A stretch of DNA of 64,000 bases from Strongylocentrotus purpuratus. Its lineage: Eukaryota > Echinodermata > Echinoidea > Camarodonta > Strongylocentrotidae. Positions within the stretch are counted from its first letter, which is position 1; each line of letters begins with the position of its first letter. The stretch is from positions 30,397,367-30,461,366 of the forward strand of contig NW_022145596.1 in assembly GCF_000002235.5 (NCBI RefSeq), given 5' to 3'. The notes under the pieces are model-generated. The model worked only from the letters and a program-made list of their open reading frames with translations, had not been told where the DNA came from and made no database searches. Position numbers and translations under genes: made by a program. Of the stretch, positions 26,301 to 37,800 are shown one piece after another.

Positions 26301-27923
26301 AATAATTCATTTTATTTCTTGAACAGTTTATCATAAGATGTATCACATATCTTGTTCAAATGAATGAATGGTCTCACACTGGGCCCGGTGGTGCCATTGC
26401 ACGTAGAACTCTAGCTTACATTTAGCGCACACGCAGAACGTTCATCCGATCTCGGCAAATTGGAGCCTCATGATCCTAAATTGACGCCGACAAGGGCCCT
26501 TCTTATTGGCTATCACTGGCTGCCATTTGCTTGTTGTTGTAAGATATTGGTGCGAGGAGAAAGCTAGCCATTTTCTGTTCGGTCCCATACCAAAATCATG
26601 ATATTTCAGTTAAACCCTCTATTTATTACAATTGTTTTAGCATTCTTAAAAGGTTATGTATTTCACTTAAAGGAATCGTTTAACAATGTTAAATCTAAGA
26701 TACACAGGCCATACGTGTTATCAGTGTCTGTGATATGGTGTTATATTGAAGCCCTAAAAAAATTGCGCTTCAAAATGATCAAGAAGTGCCTCAAAAAAGT
26801 AAAAATCTTTGAGTGACCGGTTTTACCATACTCGTTTTCCCCAATAGACTGTAGTGTTATGAAAACCGTCATGCGAACGGTTTTCAAAATTTGTAATTCC
26901 AATCATAAATATCTTGATAATCATCATGAGCTAAATCCAGAATTTTATTTCAGAATCTGAGACAAAGTTACCGGATCCCTTTAAGTTTAAGTCTTACAAA
27001 ACTTGTTTATAAGTTTGAAAAATTCCCTTTTTCATCATTCATTCTGAAATGTTTGTTGATTTTTCTATTTTAGTGTGTGTGCAATCTCATGTGTGAGTCA
27101 GATATGTGAGAAGTGCGTCACCCGTTTAAAGCATGACATGTCAAAATCTCCTCGGCGTGATATAATAATCACTAATATTATGATTGACACTGGCTTTGCC
27201 ATTGAACTTAAGTTACGCCTAAGTTAAGTAGGCACTCTCTTACTTAAATTCGAAGCCACTCGAGCGGATCAGCGAATGGGAGCGCGTAAACTTACTGTCA
27301 CTCCAGCAAAGCATAGAGAGTCAATGCTAATGCGTATTGACCTCTAGCACTGTACTACGTGTTAATATAGGCATTTGAATACACGAGTAGTCAATACACT
27401 CTAACACACAGATGCACACAATCATGCCGATGCGCCGATCATGCCGATGATCGGCAAGTTTTACAGTTGACTCACAATTTGAATTTTAAATTATTCTTTC
27501 TAACATTGATTAGAAAGTTGGATAAATTGTATTCTTACTGCTATTTAGGTGTCATCAATCGTCACTAGACCTAAAGACAGTACGCGATTTTGAGTGTAAT
27601 CAGTTGAGTTTTGTACAGTGATGTACAGAAATGTTGAGAATCAAAAGCACAGCTTTTAATACACAGCCAGGATAGTAATGCACGTATCAGGGGTGATAGC
27701 GAGCACTAAAAAAAAATAGGTTTTTTGTTTTCCCCTCAACCACGCCCCCTTGAGTAAAAAAAAAAAGAAGAGGATTCGCGGGGAAAAAATGGCATCTAAC
27801 AACATTCCCCCCTTTTGAGTAAGAAAATTGGGAAAAAAAATAGGGCAAAATAGGAAAGAATAGAGAATATAAGGGGGAACCGGGAAAATCAGGATAAAAT
27901 AGGGAAGGGAAAAAACATCTGGT

Positions 27924-27954
<31 letters not shown>

Positions 27955-28321
27955 TTTTTTTTTTTTTTTAATCGGGAGAAGAGAAAAAATCGGGAAAAAT
28001 AAAATAAATCGGGTTTTTATCAGGGCCAGGCCTGACGTATGTGTGCTCACTGTGCAAAGTTCTACGTGCATGCAGGTGTGTAAAACTAAAAGTTTAATCG
28101 AGACCAAATGACTGACACGAAGTTCAACGTGTGGGACAATGTCAATGTCTATAACATTTAATAAACGATTCTTACAACTATCATTGGTGAAATTTATGAA
28201 AAATAATCTATTACATATATATACATTAACAATCTAATTTAATTTATGATATAAAAATGATTCAGATTAACGTTTAAAACAGTATTTTACAAAATTACCA
28301 TTTCACACTGGAGGCTGCCAT
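22694..28321 (-). CDS. glrx: Dithiol glutaredoxin, three coding exons, complete
   Basis: Predicted 117-residue glutaredoxin: a glutathione-dependent thiol-disulfide oxidoreductase of the thioredoxin fold that reduces protein disulfides and protein-glutathione mixed disulfides. Minus-strand coding exons are 28,321-28,299, 24,955-24,799 and 22,867-22,694, all with GT-AG introns. Phases fit exactly: exon 1 ends in TG, completed by C to give Cys8, and exon 2 ends on a whole codon. Visible motifs are the active site CPFC at residues 27-30 in FSKSYCPFC, the cis-Pro motif TVP at 71-73, and GGG-S-D at 83-87 for glutathione binding. No targeting peptide is evident, so it is probably cytosolic. The length matches single-domain glutaredoxins, and the stop follows the last helix, so this is not the N-terminus of a thioredoxin reductase fusion. 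Intron 2 holds a LINE fragment. Confidence 0.93.
23336..23850 (-). mobile_element. LINE 3' end, CR1/L2-like, 5'-truncated and inactive
   Basis: The minus strand reads ITYRALNDLAPEYISSLL ... RAFASAAPSLWNKLP, the familiar C-terminal part of CR1/L2-type reverse transcriptase proteins. A TAG stop follows FSI, after which the same frame continues with the usual MANTLSTFKTGLKTHL, so this copy is dead. The 3' region ends GTTGCGCTTTATAAATATTG and a (TTA)n tail at 23,336-23,363. Only the last several hundred bases of the element are present. It lies in intron 2 of the glutaredoxin gene, in the same orientation. Confidence 0.88.
24661..24798. other. Intronic sequence with poly-G run
   Basis: Directly downstream (minus sense) of the active-site exon; includes a G run at about 24,712-24,721. 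Frames that read through it from the exon are intron read-through, not coding. Confidence 0.6.
24799..24955 (-). CDS. glrx: Glutaredoxin coding exon 2 (active site)
   Basis: 157 nt. Acceptor TTTTTTCCTGCAG, donor CAG/GTGAGG. Encodes the first strand and helix with LFSKSYCPFCLMAKSVL and the conserved acidic stretch EIEERSDEQEIQ. Confidence 0.95.
26667..26984. mobile_element. TTAA-flanked inverted-repeat element 2 (diverged)
   Basis: TTAA at 26,667-26,670 followed by AGGAATCGTTTAAC is matched inversely by GTTACCGGATCCCT before TTAA at 26,981-26,984. The ends agree only partly over about 30 bp, so this is older or a looser match than the other TTAA elements. It lies in intron 1 of the glutaredoxin gene. 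Confidence 0.5.
27700..28015. repeat. A/T-homopolymer-rich low-complexity block
   Basis: Runs of A (27,923-27,949) and T (27,955-27,970) with repeated AAATCGGGAAAA and AAAATAGGG motifs. Intronic (glutaredoxin intron 1), no coding signal. Confidence 0.8.
28299..28321 (-). CDS. glrx: Glutaredoxin coding exon 1 (MAASSVK + 2 nt)
   Basis: The ATG at 28,321-28,319 has context ACAAAATGGC, with A at -3 and G at +4. Seven codons and TG are followed by the donor GTAATT. The two left-over bases join the single C at the start of exon 2. This is the only start I found on the minus strand upstream with the required phase. Confidence 0.82.
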
Positions 28322-28750
28322 TTTGTCTCAAATACTGGAGTCGTCCTTACTAACTCGGCATTCAGGCCTAGCCTGCGACTCGACCCATGTGCAACTTTGG
28401 CGCAAGTCGAATTTTGCACTCTCGCAAACAATGCCTCCTGTTCATCCAAGCGTGAACACATACCACACAAAAATGATACTAAATGATTTGGGATAAAACA
28501 CTGTTTTATAATAATTTATGTATAATAATTTACTGTTCATTGATGATTTTTAAAATAATTCGCAATTTTCGAGGTGTAAACTTCTTTTTGAGTCACTGTA
28601 TACATAAGCGTCATAATTCTGCAATGCGCGTCGTTACGTCACAATGCTTTGACCCCGACCTCTATATTGCCTCTTCGCGATGTACCAAACATAGCGTTTC
28701 CAAACAAACCTTACCATACTATCCGTAGACTTAGAAACTACGAACGTAAA
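28322..28750. promoter_or_regulatory. Head-to-head promoter interval, glutaredoxin / exon-array gene
   Basis: 429 bp separate the divergent start codons at 28,321 (minus) and 28,751 (plus). It contains a CRE-like TTACGTCAC at 28,634-28,642, on the array-gene side, and CG-containing words (GCGCGTCG, TCGCGA) unusual for this AT-rich window. A YY1-like AAAATGGCAGC overlaps the glutaredoxin start codon. No TATA box is obvious on either side. Promoter function is inferred from gene arrangement. Confidence 0.55.
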
Positions 28751-28805
28751 ATGGGAAATCTTCTTACGAAAGTGAGCCCTTTGTGCTGTTGCCGTTCACA
28801 AAAAG
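28751..28805 (+). CDS. Exon-array gene, exon 1 (acylation signal)
   Basis: ATG in context GTAAAATGGG, with A at -3 and G at +4. Encodes MGNLLTKVSPLCCCRSQK plus one base, then GTAAAA. G2 with T6 and K7 fits the N-myristoylation rule, and three adjacent Cys are typical palmitoylation sites. The left-over G plus TG from exon 2 makes Val19. Confidence 0.75.
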
Positions 28806-31800
28806 GTAAAATATCTACACTTTCGCAACTCAAAAAACTAACTACCGGTATAGAGGTCTATGGCTCTTTGTTTTAAATAGATAAATCAATAAGTCGATCG
28901 TTCAGAGTCGCTTTTTCATGAGATACACGAGAGAACAAAATTGTGAAGGCAAGGTATTGTTTCGAGAATGACGAATTCCAAAATTTTAAGTTTAACAGAA
29001 TCTGAGAATGAAAATTGTGTGTCCGGCCAACTATCAAAAAGAAAGGAAAAATATAGTAAAAAGGGCTTTCGTAATAATTGCTGTTATACTTTAGGAAAAT
29101 ATTCCTGAATTAATATTACTTAGGGTCTAGAGTAGTCTAGGGCCTACTACTTTTTACTAGAGGTCTAGGCCTAACTAGTCTACAATAGGTCTAATTAGAT
29201 CTAGATCTAGTTCATCGGTCTAGATAGTTTATTCCTCAGCACTACATCCTGACTTATGGATCCTGCTGAGTATCGTAGTAGAAGAAGTAGAAGTAGAAAT
29301 ATAAAATTAAAAGCCAGTCTCTATGGAAGGTGGATGAAGTAGAACAGAGCTTCTCAGAAGTCAACGTAGACCTAGATCTACACTGTATTTCTTTTATGTG
29401 ATTTGTAAATGTCGATTTTTTTTTTTAATCAATGCTATTGCGATAATGTTTGTTCTTGTTATAATTTGTAGTCTTATGCTTTCCTGATAAAGTTAAGAAC
29501 TATAATGGATCTATTCATAAATTGGATGTTTTTGTGTTTTTCGTAACTCAAGAATGAAAAGCGTACAGCCTGGTTGAATTATTGCTTTTGTTGAATATTT
29601 TAGATGTAAGCTTTGATATGTAACATTTTTAAGTAACTTTTATCTGGACAAATTAATTTTCAACATACACATTACTCAGGGGCGCGGCGGTGCCAGGCTA
29701 TTTTGTTAGGGGGCGAATGGGCGCGCCACGCAGGGGGTGTCTGACTGAGGGGGATGTGCCCCCTCAGAAGTTGAAGATTTGTTTGAAATTGATGCATAAA
29801 TGGCTCGATTTGGTGCATAATTTTTGCCAAATTAAAAAAAAAAAAGTCTTTAGTTCAACTAACAGGAACAAGGACTCAAGGGAGTGTCTGACGGGGATGC
29901 GCCCCCTCAGATTTAAAGATTTTTTTTTAAAATTGATGCATAAATGGCTCGATTTGGTGCATAATTTTTGCCAAATTAAAAAAACAACAGTCTTTAGTTC
30001 AACTAACAGGAACAAGGACTCAAGGGAGTGTCTGACGGGGATGCGCCCCCTCAGATTTAAAGATTTTTTTTAAAATTGATGCATAAATGGCTCGATTTGG
30101 TGCATAATTTTTGCCAAATTAAAAAAACAACAGTCTTTAGTTCAACTAACAGGAACAAGGACTCAAGGGAGTGTCTGACGGGGATGCGCCCCCTCAGATT
30201 TAAAGATTTTTTTAAAATTGATGCATAAATGGCTCGATTTGGTGCATAATGTGTGCTTAATTAAACAGAAAACAGTCTTAACTTCCACTAACAGGAACAA
30301 GGACGCAGGGGGTGTCTGACGGGGGGTGTTCCCCCCTCAGAAGTTGAAGATTTTGTTTTAAATTGATGCATTAATGGCTCGATTTGGTGCATAATTTTTG
30401 CCAAATTAAAAAGAAAACAGTCTTAACTTAAGTTTAACTAACAAGAAGGCAGGGGGAGGGGGGGGGGGGGGGGGGGTCACCATACTTTCAGAAGGGTTGT
30501 TATAGATGAATTTGTCATTTCCATTGAACAATCAGCCATAAGGTTTAGGAGATACAAGGGATTAATTTTTCTTTCAGTTGGCGAAATGTTTTTCATCGCA
30601 AATCAATGTTTGAACTTCCGGTAATGTGAATGTAATAATGACGCGTCTTAATCTAATCGCCTGATTTTGCTTGCTTTTTGTCTCTTTTTCTTTTTTTCCC
30701 TCTAATTTTTCCCCTCTCCCCTGCCCTTCCTTACGTCATATTTTACATTTTATTGTTCTCTTCCTCCTGGCCTTTCTCCTTTTCGTTCCCTTCCTTTTCT
30801 TTTATTCTACTTATTTTCCTTTCTTCTCCTTCTTTTTCCTTTCCTGTTCCACCTCCTTTTCCTCTTTCTCCTTCCTTTCCTCTTCCCTTTTTCAAAATGA
30901 TAGGGAGAGCGGCCGCCCCCTGCCCCCCTGTGGCGCCGACCCTGACATTACTTTAACAATTACTAACGTTGATAAGGTATGACTGATTTAATTGCATGTT
31001 GTAATAAAAGTAACAAATCATATTATGCTCATGAATAATAATAATACATGTATTTCTATTTGTGTTTTTTTTCCCTTCCTTTAGTGAACAAGGGATTAAG
31101 AACACAACCCGGCTCAGACACAGATGACTATGCGTATTCTCTTACCTTAAATGATGAGTACGTATACCTTATATTTAAATGATATTAGCTGTCTTTATAT
31201 TGAATCCATTTATTTATCAAATTTGTTATTCCTACACCATGTCCACTACTTCATGAAATATTTGATAATCCTACTATTATTTGATTCGGAATTAAAGAGA
31301 AAACAAAAACAACAACAACGCTTCATTTCCTCAATTTTGATTTTCAAAAGTAAAAGAATTAACACATGTTTTTTTTATAATCAATTGATGATACCTTTTA
31401 TTTGTTCCTACATTCGGTCACATTTAAACGTCATTGATTTTACATTTGTACTTTGGTTTTGGTGTTCGCAGATGCCAAGTTGAGATTCATTCTCAGCCAG
31501 AAACCCTCAAAGTAAGTCAAACTTTTTTTTCTGCTTTTTTTGTTACTTCTTTCAAAGTTCAATTGAAATCATTGATCATATATGCTAAATTTTCTTTCCT
31601 TTTACTTTTTTTGTCCTTTCTTTTATTCATCTTAAAATTTTATATCTAATCTTCTTTTCGCACCAAAATTATTATGAAATTCTATAATGTCAAAGCGATC
31701 CCTCTTTTGCTAGTATCATTATTGTTTGCAAACTAGATAAATGACTGTAATATTATAAATTGTTAAAGCGAGGCTGCATGTTTTTTCTTTGTATTGTTCA

Positions 31801-34800
31801 ATGCCTGCTTTTTGTGTTGATATCCGTATTTAATTGACCATTATAATATACTTGTGTTTCTTAAGGAAACAGTCACAGACACAGACCCTGAACCAGCAAT
31901 CGAAGATGTCTCCCAAGCTCAAGCCGTCAACAAGGTAAACATCTGAATATGAATGAATGCATTCTTCCGTTATTTAATCAATGTAAAACTAGGACATTCA
32001 ACAAAGCATATTGGTTGCTTCATGTTACACATAAAAGTAAAACTAATAAATACAATTAAGAACTTGAAGCTATATTCAAAATAAATTGAAAAGGAGACCA
32101 TTTTGTGGAATAACTGTTTCTTTTATCCCTTTTAGGATGTTTCCGGAGAATTGAACACATTACTTAATGTCAAGCAATATATCCAGGTATCTATATAAAA
32201 ACAATTCATTCCTTTTTGCCTTTATTTGTGACAGTCTTAAATTACCCTGTGCATTTCATTTTCATCAAGTAATTCAACCAGCCTTGCTATTGACTTTTGC
32301 CAATCACACGAGCTAACCAAAAAGTCAGCATTTTCATGTTTATCTTATGGATTTATTGATTCTGATTTAAATCAGTATAGTTTAGGACTTGAAATGTCTA
32401 TGTTTATGGCCTCATGGTATTTATATATAGGTATACAGTTGACTTACATATTTTTGTTTAGTGTAAGGGTAACAAAATAAGCCAAACAGAAAACAGGAAC
32501 TCGTTCTTGTGTATATTATTTTGTTTTTAAAAACATGTATCAATGGTTTATTTCCTATTTCTATGTATAAATAAACAGGAAACGAAATTAAACTGAATGA
32601 AATAAAATGATTTTTTTCCCCAGACCCTAGTCCTTGACGTAGCTAACGAGCAGGAAATTGATACTTTCATCAATGACATCCTAGATGTAAGCCTCTTAAC
32701 ATCTTTGTGATAGTATTTAAGTCTTAATCTAAATACACTGTCGCTCATATAGTTGAAATATTTTTGTTTTACCCCAATTTATGGAATTATTTATTAAAAA
32801 AATTATTCCTAATAGATCTAGATAATAGTATACATTCTCAAGATTTATTGAATAAAAATTTGCCAATGTGTGTTTTGCGTGACTGCTAAAGCATGTGTAT
32901 GCTACTATACTTATCAACTAGGGGACCTACGCCCTTAAGTCATAAATGACAGTAATGAGGGTTAATGCCCCACAAATGGGCACTAATAAAGCACGTGGTT
33001 ATGAACCTGGGGCCTCACAGTTACGAGGCCATTACTTTGTCACTGTAAAATGACTGTACGCAGCGGGGGCTAGGGTAGGGGGCAGTTTCCATAAATAACA
33101 AAACACAAAGAAAATGCAATAAATTTTCAATAATTTATTGCCTTTTACCCCGGTCCCTAACTTAACAAATTCCTCTGTGTGCCCATGCCTAGAGCCATAA
33201 TGCATGGCCGTCCAAAAGAATTTTGTTATTTTTTGTTTGTTTGCTTACAGAAAAGATTTCATTGAGGTTGTCCTTGATATAATGCTCGAGAAATGCAAAA
33301 ATAGAAATATAGGAAAGCTGGTTTATTATAATAAAATAGAAAAGAGTATTCTAATTTAGTTTGGGATACAAGACTGAGAAGAACAATTATTTTTATTTAA
33401 ACATTAAATTGTATCGCATTTTGATGGATCTTACTTCCATCTGTAGCGGGATTTCGTATTCCGCCTTTATCTTAGGGAGTAAAGAGGCAGGTATATTGCT
33501 TTTTATTATTTATCCTTCTAATTACAATTGGCGGAAAACCTCAAGTATATTCACTTGTGTTGAGCCATGTCGACATATTATATTATTAATATTTCTTTAA
33601 ATTATTTGAAATGACAATATTTTGTGTAAACAATTTCCTTTTCTTGTCGTAAACCAGCCCTTTTATAATATTATGTTTTCTGTTTTTCAGACTATCGTTC
33701 GAGAGGCCAGGTTTGATCGAGAGGTTAAGCTTTACATCAGCTACATTTTTGACGTAAGCATCTCGGTAGTTTCTAAAAGCATTAATTTTACTATGTAGCA
33801 TACTTGGATTCCAAACCAAATAAGCCTCTCCTAAATTAGCTAAGTGCAGAGGAGTGAAAATCCACTCTTTAAGGTAACAAAATAGAGATCACTTCATTCG
33901 GGAGAGGAAATGCACGCTTAAAATATTGGGATCATCTCAAAATTAGTGATTTGGAGCACTCTTTCGAGAATGGATTCCATTTGTTTTTGAGCCATTGATT
34001 TTCACTCCAAAGCAAAGTAATCTCTAATATGACTCTTGTTCATTGTCATAAGGCTGGTTTGTTTTTATTCTCTTTGCCACAGACTATCGTCCAAGAGACC
34101 GTTCTTAAGGAAACAGTCACAGACCCTGAACCAGTAATCAAAGATGTCGCCCAAGCTCAAGCCGTCAACAAGGTAAACATCTGAATATGAATGAAAGCAT
34201 TTTTCCGTTATTTAATCAATGTAAAACTAAAACATTTAACAAAGCATATTGGTTGCTTCATGTTACACATGAAAGTAAAACTAATAAATACAATTAAGAA
34301 CTTAAAGCTATATATGAAATAGATTGAAATGGTGTGACCATTTTGTGGAATAACTATTTCTTTTATCCCTCAGGATGTTTCTCGAGACTTGAACACATTA
34401 CTTGATATCAACTTATCAAGCAATGTATCCAGGTATCTATATAAAAATAATTGATTCCTCTTTTTGCTTATTTTTGAAATTTAAATTTAAATTTAAATTG
34501 CCCTGTGCAGTTTATTTTCATAATGTACTTCAACCAGTCTTGCTTCTCCGAAATTATCTTAGTGCAGAGGAGTGAAAATCTACTCTTTAAGGTGACATAA
34601 TAGAGATCACTTCATTTGGGAGAGGAAAGCCACGCTAAAAATATTGGGATCCACTCAAAAGTACAAATTTGAAGCACTCGTTTGAAGGTGTATTCAACTC
34701 CATTTTGAGCCGTTAATTTCCACTCCAAATCAAAGTGATCTCTAATATCACTCCTAAAAGAGTAGATTTTTGTTCTCTTGTTCATTGCCAAAGGCTGGTT

Positions 34801-37800
34801 TGTTATTTTCTTTTTTTCTACAGACTGTCGTCCAAGACGCGGTTCTTGACCTTGAGATAAACGAGTACCTGAATGCAATCTGTTCTGTAAGCAAACAAAA
34901 ATAAAATATTTTGAATTTCATTACAAGATTTTTAAGTATTCAAACAAAGTAAATTATATCGCATTTTCATATTATCTTACTTCCATATTTTGTGTGATTT
35001 TGTATTCAGACTTTATTGCAGGAAGGTCGGGGAGGGGGCAGATATATTCATTACTTAAATTATATTTTCCTCCTCTGAATGTTCATGGGTATCGTTGATT
35101 ACAATCTCTACTTTAAAGCATTATCGACCTTTTTATTTGAATAAATAAACACCTCTGAGTATATATCGAATTTAGCATATTCTGAAACTCCGTCTCCAAA
35201 TATTAGCTATTGTTTTGACAACAAAAAACAGCGACTATTTGATCAAAATTGTTCATTTAGGAATTTAAAGCTCACATCTTGTTCTTACTTTTCCTTAGAC
35301 TGTGATCGATGAATTGCTGTGCAAAGAACACCAGATCAAGCAATTTATTAGCTACATTCTCAGTCTTGTATCCCAAACCAAATTAGAATACTCTTTTCTA
35401 TTTCATTATCATAAACCAGCTTTCCTATATTTATATTTCTATTTCTGCAGACTATTGCCCAAGATGCATTTCTCGAGTATGACATCAAGGACAACCTCAA
35501 TGGAATCTTTTCCGTAAGCAAAAAAAAAAGGGAAAAAAAGTTCTTATTGATCATAAGATTTTAAGGTCGATTATTAAAACACTGAAATTGTATCGCATTT
35601 TGATGGATCTTACTTCCATCTTTAGCGGGATTTTGTATTCCGACTTCATCTTAGGAAGCGAGGAGGCAGATATATTGCTTTTTTATTATTCATCCCTCTC
35701 ATATCAATTCGCGGAAAACCTAAAATACATTCAATTTTGTTGAGCAATGTATACATATATTACTCATTTTTTCCTTAAATTAATTGAAATGACAATATTT
35801 TGTGTATATAATTCCCTTTTCGTTGTCGTAAACCAGCCCTTTTATAATATTATGTTTTCTGTTTTTCAGACTATCGTCCGAGAGGCCAGATTTGATCGAG
35901 AGGTTGAACTTTACATCAGCGACATTTTTGCCGTAAGTATCTCGGTATTTTCTAAAAGCATTAACTTTACGATTTTTTAAACATTGAACAACATGGATAT
36001 CTTTGTTTCCTTTCATCAGTTTCATTTTGATTTTGCTTATTTTCATGGAAATATTGTCATGGTAATTTTACATAACTTTTATTTTATTTATATTATTTTT
36101 TAGATTTTGATAAACAAATAATAACATTTGAATTCAAACTCTAGATATGAAATTTAAACTATTATACTTTTGTTCATATTTTTTGTTGTTATTCATCAGA
36201 ATAAGAAATTTATTTGAAAATGCGATTGAATAGTAGTAAATTTGTTAATCTTACTTTCCCCTCTTCCCAGGATGTGACTTCTGAGTATCTGTCATCACCA
36301 CCACCAACATCGCCGCTGACTACACCACCATTACCACTACCAGCTCAACTACCGGATCCACCACCACCTGAACTACCGTCGCTAGCACCAGAACAACTAC
36401 TGGATCCGCCACCAGTAGCACTACTGGGACAACCACCACCAGAACAACTACTGGCTCCACCACCAGTAGCACTTCCGGCGCCGCCTCGAGAACCAGCACT
36501 GAATCCACCACCACCAATAGCACTACTGGAACCACCACCTCCAGAACCAGTACTGGATCCACCACCAGTAGCACTACTGGAACCACCGCCACCAGAACAA
36601 CTACTGGATCCACCACCAGTAGCACTGCTGGAACCACCACCATCACCAGAACAACTACTGGATCCACCACCAGTAGCACTGCTGGAACCACCACCACCAC
36701 CAGAACAACTACTGGATCCACCACCAGAAGCACTGCTGGAACCACCACCACCACCAGAACAACTACTGGATCCACCACCAGTAGCACTACTGGAACCACC
36801 ACCACCAGAAAAACTACTGGATCCACCACCAGTAGCACTTATGGAACCACCGCCACCAGAACAACTACTAGATCCACCACCAGTAGCACTACTGGAACCA
36901 CCACCTTCAGAACCAGTACTGGATCCACCACCAGTAGCACTACTGGAACCACCGCCACCAGAACAACTACTGAATCCACCACCAGTAGCACTGCTGGAAC
37001 CACCACCAGAACAACTACTGGATCCACCACCAGTAGCACTACTGGAACCACCACCACCAGAACAACTACTGAATCCACCACCAGTAGCACTGCTGGAACC
37101 ACCACCAGAACAACTACTGGATCCACCACCAGTAGCACTACTGGAACCACCACCACCAGAACAACTACAGAATCCACCACCAGTAGCACTGCTGGAACCA
37201 CCACCACAACCACCAGAACAACTACTGGCTCCACCACCAGTAGCACTTCCGGCGCCGCCTCTAGAACCAGCACTGGATCCACCACCAGTAGCACTACTGG
37301 AACCGCCACCTCCAGAACCAGTACTGGATCCACCACCAGTAGCACTACTGGAACCACCGCCACCAGAACAACTACTGGATCCACCACCAGTAACACTGCT
37401 GGAACCACCACCACCACCAGAACAACTACTGGATCCACCACCAGTAGCACTACTGGAACCGCCACCTCCAGAACCAGTACTGGATCCACCACCAGTAGCA
37501 CTACTGGAACCACCGCCACCAGAACCAGTACTGGATCCACCACCAGTAGCACTGCTGGAACCACCACCACCACCAGAACAACTACTGGATCCACCACCAG
37601 TAGCACTTCAGGCGCCGCCTCTAGAACCAGCACTGGATCCACCACCAGTATCACCACCGAGGCCACCACCAGATCCACTACCGGATCCAAAACCAAAAGC
37701 CCTACCGGTGCCACAACCAAAACAACTACAGGCACCACAACTAGTAGTCCTACCAGCGTCATCATCGGAACCTCTTCTAGTGCAACAACAATCAGTACTA

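Larger units (their letters stand above)
31866..35990 (+). repeat. Segmental duplications building the exon array
   Basis: Three intron-plus-exon pairs are visible: 31,866-32,190 with 34,110-34,435; 33,395-33,790 with 35,580-35,985; and 33,826-34,075 with 34,546-34,815 (intron only, containing GTGCAGAGGAGTGAAAAT). Order and orientation are kept, but spacing differs, so the array grew by more than one event. Confidence 0.85.

Noticed and set aside
30897-30976. Possible exon reading GRPLPPCGADPDITLTI with a GTATGA donor, between exons 1 and 2 of the array gene
   Set aside because: No acceptor gives the phase needed after exon 1 without a stop, while exon 1 joins exon 2 at 31,085 perfectly. It is treated as intronic.
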